64,000 nt of DNA from Lachnospiraceae bacterium. Its GTDB lineage: Bacteria; Bacillota; Clostridia; Lachnospirales; Lachnospiraceae. The position numbers were made by a program, and so were the translations under genes. Below are positions 60,185-64,000 of this stretch, piece by piece (the stretch's first letter is position 1; each line of letters opens with the position of its first letter). Under the pieces are notes generated by a model. It ran no database searches, had not been told where the DNA came from, and was given only the letters and a program-made list of their open reading frames with translations. The stretch is taken from NCBI GenBank assembly GCA_024683645.1, contig JAIKYA010000006.1, positions 1 to 64,000 of the forward strand, read 5' to 3'.

Positions 60185-61516
60185 ATGAAGAACTATACAA
60201 AAGATGATGTGAGAAGAGTGGTGGAAGAAGAGGATGTGGAATTCATCCGTCTGCAGTTTACGGATCTTTTCGGAAACCTGAAGAATATGGCGATCACGGC
60301 GGGACAGCTGGAAAAGGCGCTTGAAAACCGCTGTATGTTTGACGGCTCGAGCGTTGACGGCTTCGGCGATCCGACAGGCAGTGACATGTATCTTTATCCC
60401 GATACCAACACCATGAACATCTTTCCCTGGAGACCGCAGCACGGCAAGGTAGCCAGGCTTATCTGTGATGTATATACCCGCGACAGAAAGCCTTATGGGG
60501 GTGATCCCCGCTATGTTCTGAAACGCGCGATGGCGGAGGCTGAGAAAATGGGATATTCCTTAAACGTCGGGCCGGAATGCGAATTCTTCCTTTTTCAGAC
60601 CGATGAAAATGCCCAGCCTACCACGATAGCAAACGACAGGGGAGGCTACTTTGATCTGGGACCGGTGGACCAGGGCGAGAATGCCAGAAGGGATATGGTG
60701 CTTACTCTGGAGGAGATGGGCTTTGATATCGAATCCTCGCACCATGAGGCGGCACCGGCACAGCATGAGATAGATTTCAAATATGACAAGGCTCTGGCTA
60801 CGGCGGACAACATCATGACCTTTAAACTCACGGTCAAGACCATAGCGAGAAGGCACGGACTGCATGCGACCTTTATGCCGAAGCCCAAGAGCGACACGCA
60901 GGGGTCAGGAATGTATCTGAGCATGTCGCTGGAAAAAGACGGGAAAAACATCTTTGCCGATAAGAACGATCCGGAAGGGATAAGCGAAGACGCGAGGTAT
61001 TTTATAGGCGGGCTGCTCTCACATATAAGAGGAATGTGCGCGGTACAAAACCCCCTGGTCAATTCCTATAAGAGACTGGTACCGGGCTATGAGGCTCCGG
61101 TATATGCGGGATGGGGAAGGGGAAACTGTTCGCAGGTGATACGCGTTCCGCATCGCGAAGAAGAGAATGTGAGAGTGGAACTGAGAAGTCCGGACTCGGC
61201 GGCCAATCCCTATCTTGCAATAGCCGTGGCGCTTATGGCGGGACTGGATGGCATAAAGAATAAGATACTGCCGCCGGCGGCCGTCGATCGCGATCCGGTA
61301 GGGATGAGCGCAGAGGAAAGGAAGACTTATGGCACAGACAGACTGCCGGAGGATCTGAATACCGCGATCGACGAAATGCTTAGGGATAAGCTGATAACCG
61401 ATACGCTGGGAGAACGGGTGACCGCCGCATTCGTACAGGCCAAGAGAAAAGAGTGGCGGGAATATAATGAGGAAGTATCTGACTGGGAAGTAAAAAGATA
61501 TCTGAACAGATATTAA
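60185..61516 (+). CDS. glnA: Glutamine synthetase, type I
   Basis: A 443-residue GlnA of the shorter Gram-positive kind. It has FIRLQFTDLFGNLKN, FDGSSVDGFG, the metal motif GPECEFFLF, HHEAAPAQHEID, the ATP-site KPKSDTQGSGMYLSMS and RSPDSAANPYLAIA. The adenylylation tyrosine loop is not evident, consistent with feedback control instead. ATG at 60185. The gene is followed 23 bases later by an ANTAR regulator, a common Clostridia pairing. Confidence 0.95.
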   Translation: MKNYTKDDVRRVVEEEDVEFIRLQFTDLFGNLKNMAITAGQLEKALENRCMFDGSSVDGFGDPTGSDMYLYPDTNTMNIFPWRPQHGKVARLICDVYTRDRKPYGGDPRYVLKRAMAEAEKMGYSLNVGPECEFFLFQTDENAQPTTIANDRGGYFDLGPVDQGENARRDMVLTLEEMGFDIESSHHEAAPAQHEIDFKYDKALATADNIMTFKLTVKTIARRHGLHATFMPKPKSDTQGSGMYLSMSLEKDGKNIFADKNDPEGISEDARYFIGGLLSHIRGMCAVQNPLVNSYKRLVPGYEAPVYAGWGRGNCSQVIRVPHREEENVRVELRSPDSAANPYLAIAVALMAGLDGIKNKILPPAAVDRDPVGMSAEERKTYGTDRLPEDLNTAIDEMLRDKLITDTLGERVTAAFVQAKRKEWREYNEEVSDWEVKRYLNRY

Positions 61517-61539
61517 GCTGATTTGAAAGGAGAGCTGTT

Positions 61540-62085
61540 TTGGCCGGAGTGGTGGTACTCTTTGGAAAAGTTCAGGAAGCTGCGGCCGTTAAAGATCTCC
61601 TGGTAAAGAGGGGATACGACGTATCGGCCGCATGCACCCTGGGAGCACAGGCCCTGGCGGCACTTGATGCACTGGACAGGGGCATAGTCGTATGCGGATA
61701 CAAATATGCAGACATGATATATTCCGCCCTGTGGGCCCAGCTGCCCAAGGGCTTTGGCATGCTCCTGATCGCGGGCAGCGGTGTGCTGGAAGAGGGAGTG
61801 GAAGAGAATGTTGTAACTCTTCCGATGCCGCTTAAGGTGGAGGATCTGACAGCAACACTTGATATGATGCTTTCGACCATGGAGCGGCAGAGAAAAAAAG
61901 AAAAGGCCCGCGGACTGCGGCGTAATAACAGCGAAAGAGCGCTGCTGGATGAAGCCAAGTCGGTACTTATGGGAAGAAACCACATGAGCGAGCAGGAAGC
62001 CCACCGTTATATGCAGCTAAGCTGCATGGAGAGCGGAAGGGGAATGATGGAGACGGCAAAGCTTATACTTACCCTGATGGGTTAA
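61540..62085 (+). CDS. ANTAR-domain RNA-binding regulator
   Basis: A 181-residue protein. Residues 1-115 look like a degenerate receiver domain without a clear phospho-acceptor aspartate (VVVLFGKVQEAAAV, GIVVCGYKY). Residues 125-180 form an ANTAR domain (ERALLDEAKSVLMGRNHMSE, MQLSCMESGRGMMETAKLIL) that binds twin hairpins to prevent termination. TTG 61540 lies seven bases after AAGGAG. Beside glnA, it probably controls nitrogen-assimilation transcripts. No target hairpins were seen in the short leaders nearby. Confidence 0.88.
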   Translation: MAGVVVLFGKVQEAAAVKDLLVKRGYDVSAACTLGAQALAALDALDRGIVVCGYKYADMIYSALWAQLPKGFGMLLIAGSGVLEEGVEENVVTLPMPLKVEDLTATLDMMLSTMERQRKKEKARGLRRNNSERALLDEAKSVLMGRNHMSEQEAHRYMQLSCMESGRGMMETAKLILTLMG

Positions 62086-62138
62086 GGCCTGCAGCTGTGA
62101 AGTATAAATTTAGGAAAAACATAAAGGAGGAAGCACGG

Positions 62139-62687
62139 ATGGCAAAGGTAATAACATTTCTTGCGGATGGTTTTGAAGAGATAGAAGCACTCACGCCGGT
62201 GGATATACTGCGCAGAGGCGGGATCGAGGTTGTAACCGTTTCGATCAGCGGTAATAAGACTGTATACGGTTCGCACAATATCAATGTTGAAGCGGACGAG
62301 GTGCTGGACACGGCAGACATAGACAGCGCGGATATGCTCTTTCTGCCAGGAGGCAAACAGGGAACGGAAAACCTGGATGGGTGTGAGCCTGTAAAGGAGA
62401 AGATAAGGCAGTTTCTGGCTGCGGGGAAATATGTTGCAGCGATATGTGCCGCACCTACGGTCCTGGGACGCATGGGAGTGCTGGAAGGCAAGAGGGCTAC
62501 CTGCTATGGCGGAATGGAAGACCGGCTTACCGGGGCAGTTACATCTGCGGATAAGGTAGTGACGGACGGCAATATCATCACTTCAAGAGGCATGGGTACT
62601 TCGCTGGATCTGGCGCTTAAGCTTCTTGAGATATTTACGGATAAAGAGACAGCGGACAAAATGGCTGCAACTGTAATGTACTTATGA
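62139..62687 (+). CDS. DJ-1/PfpI-family protein
   Basis: A 182-residue protein with FLADGFEEIEALTPVDILRRGG at the start (conserved Glu18-type residue in EEIE) and the nucleophile cysteine in AAICAAPTVLG near residue 105. Members include deglycase-like, chaperone and protease-like enzymes; activity cannot be assigned. ATG follows AAAGGAGG. It overlaps the next gene by four bases. Confidence 0.92.
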   Translation: MAKVITFLADGFEEIEALTPVDILRRGGIEVVTVSISGNKTVYGSHNINVEADEVLDTADIDSADMLFLPGGKQGTENLDGCEPVKEKIRQFLAAGKYVAAICAAPTVLGRMGVLEGKRATCYGGMEDRLTGAVTSADKVVTDGNIITSRGMGTSLDLALKLLEIFTDKETADKMAATVMYL

Positions 62688-64000
62688 AAAACCTGTGGAA
62701 ATATTTTAAAAACTACAGACTGGAGTGCGTACTCGGTCCGCTCTTCAAACTGCTGGAAGCTTCATTTGAACTGATGATCCCGCTGGTGATAAAGAACATC
62801 ATTGACGTGGGCATCGCCAATTCCGATACAGGCTATATCATCCGCTATGCGCTTCTGATGGTTGCGCTCGGCGTGATCGGACTGGGCTGCTCGCTGACGG
62901 CACAGTATTTCTCTGCGAAGGCGGCGGTAGGCTTTTCGGCTAAGGTAAAACAGGAAGTCTTTTCACATATACAGACTCTGTCCTACTCGGAGATAGATTC
63001 ACTCGGAACGGGTACACTAATCACCAGGCTTACCAGTGATATCAATACGCTGCAGGGCGGCGTGAACATGTCCCTGCGGCTTTTCCTGCGTTCTCCTTTT
63101 GTTGTTGCCGGCGCAGTGGTGATGGCTTTCACCATAGATACGAAGGCAGCGACGTGCATAGCGCTCACAGTCCTTGCACTATCCGTGGTGGTGTATGTGA
63201 TGATGAGGATCACCATCCCGCTGCAGAAGCAGGTACAGAACAGACTGGACACTGTTCTCACCAGGACGAGGAGTAACATAAGCGGTGTAAGGGTGATCAG
63301 GGCTTTCGGAAACGAGGAGGCGGAGAAAGAAGAATTCAATGCGGCAAATAAGGCGCTGAATGCTCTGCAGATATTCAGCGGACGGATATCTTCCGCCATG
63401 AATCCCGTGACTTTTGCTCTGGTAAATGCAGGACTTGCCTGGCTGATATGGGAAGGCGCGATAGCGGTAAATGTGGGAAGGCTGACTCAGGGTGCCGTGG
63501 TGGCGCTGGTCAATTATATTTCGCAGATACTAGTGGAGCTGATCAAACTTGCCAACCTTATCGTGCAGCTTACAAGAGCTCTTGCCTGCGGAGGCAGGAT
63601 CTCTGACCTGCTCGATATCGGATCGTCCATGAAAGAGGGAGAATGGGACGGAGAGATACCTGAGAACGGCTGCCGCGTAGAGATAAAAGACGCGGGGCTT
63701 AAGTATGCAGGCAGCGGCGAGTACTCCGTAAAGGGCGTCAGCATAGAAGCGGAGCCGGGAAGCATCATCGGTATAATCGGAGGTACAGGTTCCGGCAAGA
63801 CCTCGCTCATCAATCTGATCCCCAGATTTTATGATGTGAGCGAAGGAGAGATAAAAGTTGACGGCGTGAATGTACGGGATTACCGTTTCTCATCACTCAG
63901 GGGAAGGATAGCCGTGGTGCCCCAGAATCCGGTACTGTTTTCGGGCAGTATCAGGGACAATATAAAGTGGGGAAAGAAGGATGCCACGGACGATGAGATA
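62684..64000 (+). CDS. ABC exporter with fused membrane and ATPase domains (truncated by window edge)
   Basis: The first 439 codons are visible, from ATG 62684 overlapping the DJ-1 stop. Residues 15-310 are an ABC exporter membrane domain of six helices (PLFKLLEASFELMIPLVIKN, LVNYISQILVELIKL). The ATPase begins near 335, with Walker A IGGTGSGKTS near residue 365 and Q-loop VVPQNPVLFSGS. The signature and Walker B lie beyond the window. It is of the half-transporter type usually encoded as a heterodimeric pair, so a partner gene may follow. Confidence 0.9.
   Translation, partial: MKNLWKYFKNYRLECVLGPLFKLLEASFELMIPLVIKNIIDVGIANSDTGYIIRYALLMVALGVIGLGCSLTAQYFSAKAAVGFSAKVKQEVFSHIQTLSYSEIDSLGTGTLITRLTSDINTLQGGVNMSLRLFLRSPFVVAGAVVMAFTIDTKAATCIALTVLALSVVVYVMMRITIPLQKQVQNRLDTVLTRTRSNISGVRVIRAFGNEEAEKEEFNAANKALNALQIFSGRISSAMNPVTFALVNAGLAWLIWEGAIAVNVGRLTQGAVVALVNYISQILVELIKLANLIVQLTRALACGGRISDLLDIGSSMKEGEWDGEIPENGCRVEIKDAGLKYAGSGEYSVKGVSIEAEPGSIIGIIGGTGSGKTSLINLIPRFYDVSEGEIKVDGVNVRDYRFSSLRGRIAVVPQNPVLFSGSIRDNIKWGKKDATDDEI

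Overview
This window comes from a Gram-positive, low-to-moderate GC Clostridia genome, most likely a Lachnospiraceae member. The reasons are the strong GGAGG-type ribosome binding sites, AddAB instead of RecBCD, GatCAB-dependent tRNA amidation, BceAB and lantibiotic-immunity-type ABC systems, glutamine synthetase followed by an ANTAR regulator, a TPP-riboswitch-controlled ThiT, and a small Cys-rich protein of the DUF6472 type. No rRNA, tRNA, complete insertion sequence, prophage or CRISPR array was seen.

Layout. 1-689: tail of an unrecognised gene, a terminator, and a 190-bp imperfect inverted repeat. 690-9335: a peptide-antibiotic sensing block, namely a BceAB-type transporter with response regulator and kinase, then a second response regulator, a three-gene ABC exporter of the bacitracin/lantibiotic-immunity kind and a second kinase. 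9336-9864: a chain of perfect hairpins and the fused remnant of an old ABC transporter. 9865-13578: a four-gene cassette of VTC domain, DUF4956, Cthe_2159-like surface protein and DUF202. 13697-19648: an acyl-CoA synthetase, a Lys/Ala-rich histone-H1-like protein, glycogen phosphorylase and 4-alpha-glucanotransferase. 19728-25645: a CYTH triphosphatase-like protein, an ECF sigma/anti-sigma pair, an XRE regulator and a large surface protein. 25646-28242 (minus strand): a Zn/Cd-type metal efflux operon. 28327-40639: polyphosphate:AMP phosphotransferase, a PurF-like protein, and the gatC, gatA and gatB genes, split apart by a glycosyltransferase-like gene, a 1091-residue orphan protein, a palindromic array and a metallo-beta-lactamase-fold protein. 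40667-49163: addB, addA and an HD-GYP protein. 49160-50003 (minus): thiT and its riboswitch. 50018-64000: a HAD-CPBP fusion, a ParB-like/BMP protein, a phosphoesterase, hisC, a DUF368 transporter, a surface-glycan block, glnA-ANTAR, a DJ-1 protein and the start of an ABC exporter.

How the genes fit together. The first 9 kb looks like a cell-envelope stress module. Phosphate-polymer chemistry recurs: the VTC and DUF202 proteins have the two domain types found together in yeast polyphosphate polymerase, and a CYTH protein and a PPK2-type enzyme lie within 20 kb. Glycogen turnover is represented by phosphorylase and MalQ. The DUF368 transporter next to a polyprenyl-phosphate sugar transferase suggests undecaprenyl-phosphate recycling coupled to glycan export.

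Two observations stand out. First, glycogen phosphorylase has no recognisable start codon ahead of its conserved N-terminus, but its frame is open in -1 from a nine-A run (containing A AAA AAG) that touches the stop codon of the histone-like gene, so the two may be joined by recoding. Second, 36015-36308 holds five palindromic units with a 65-bp period, followed by a terminator-like hairpin, in a 640-bp stretch with no gene.
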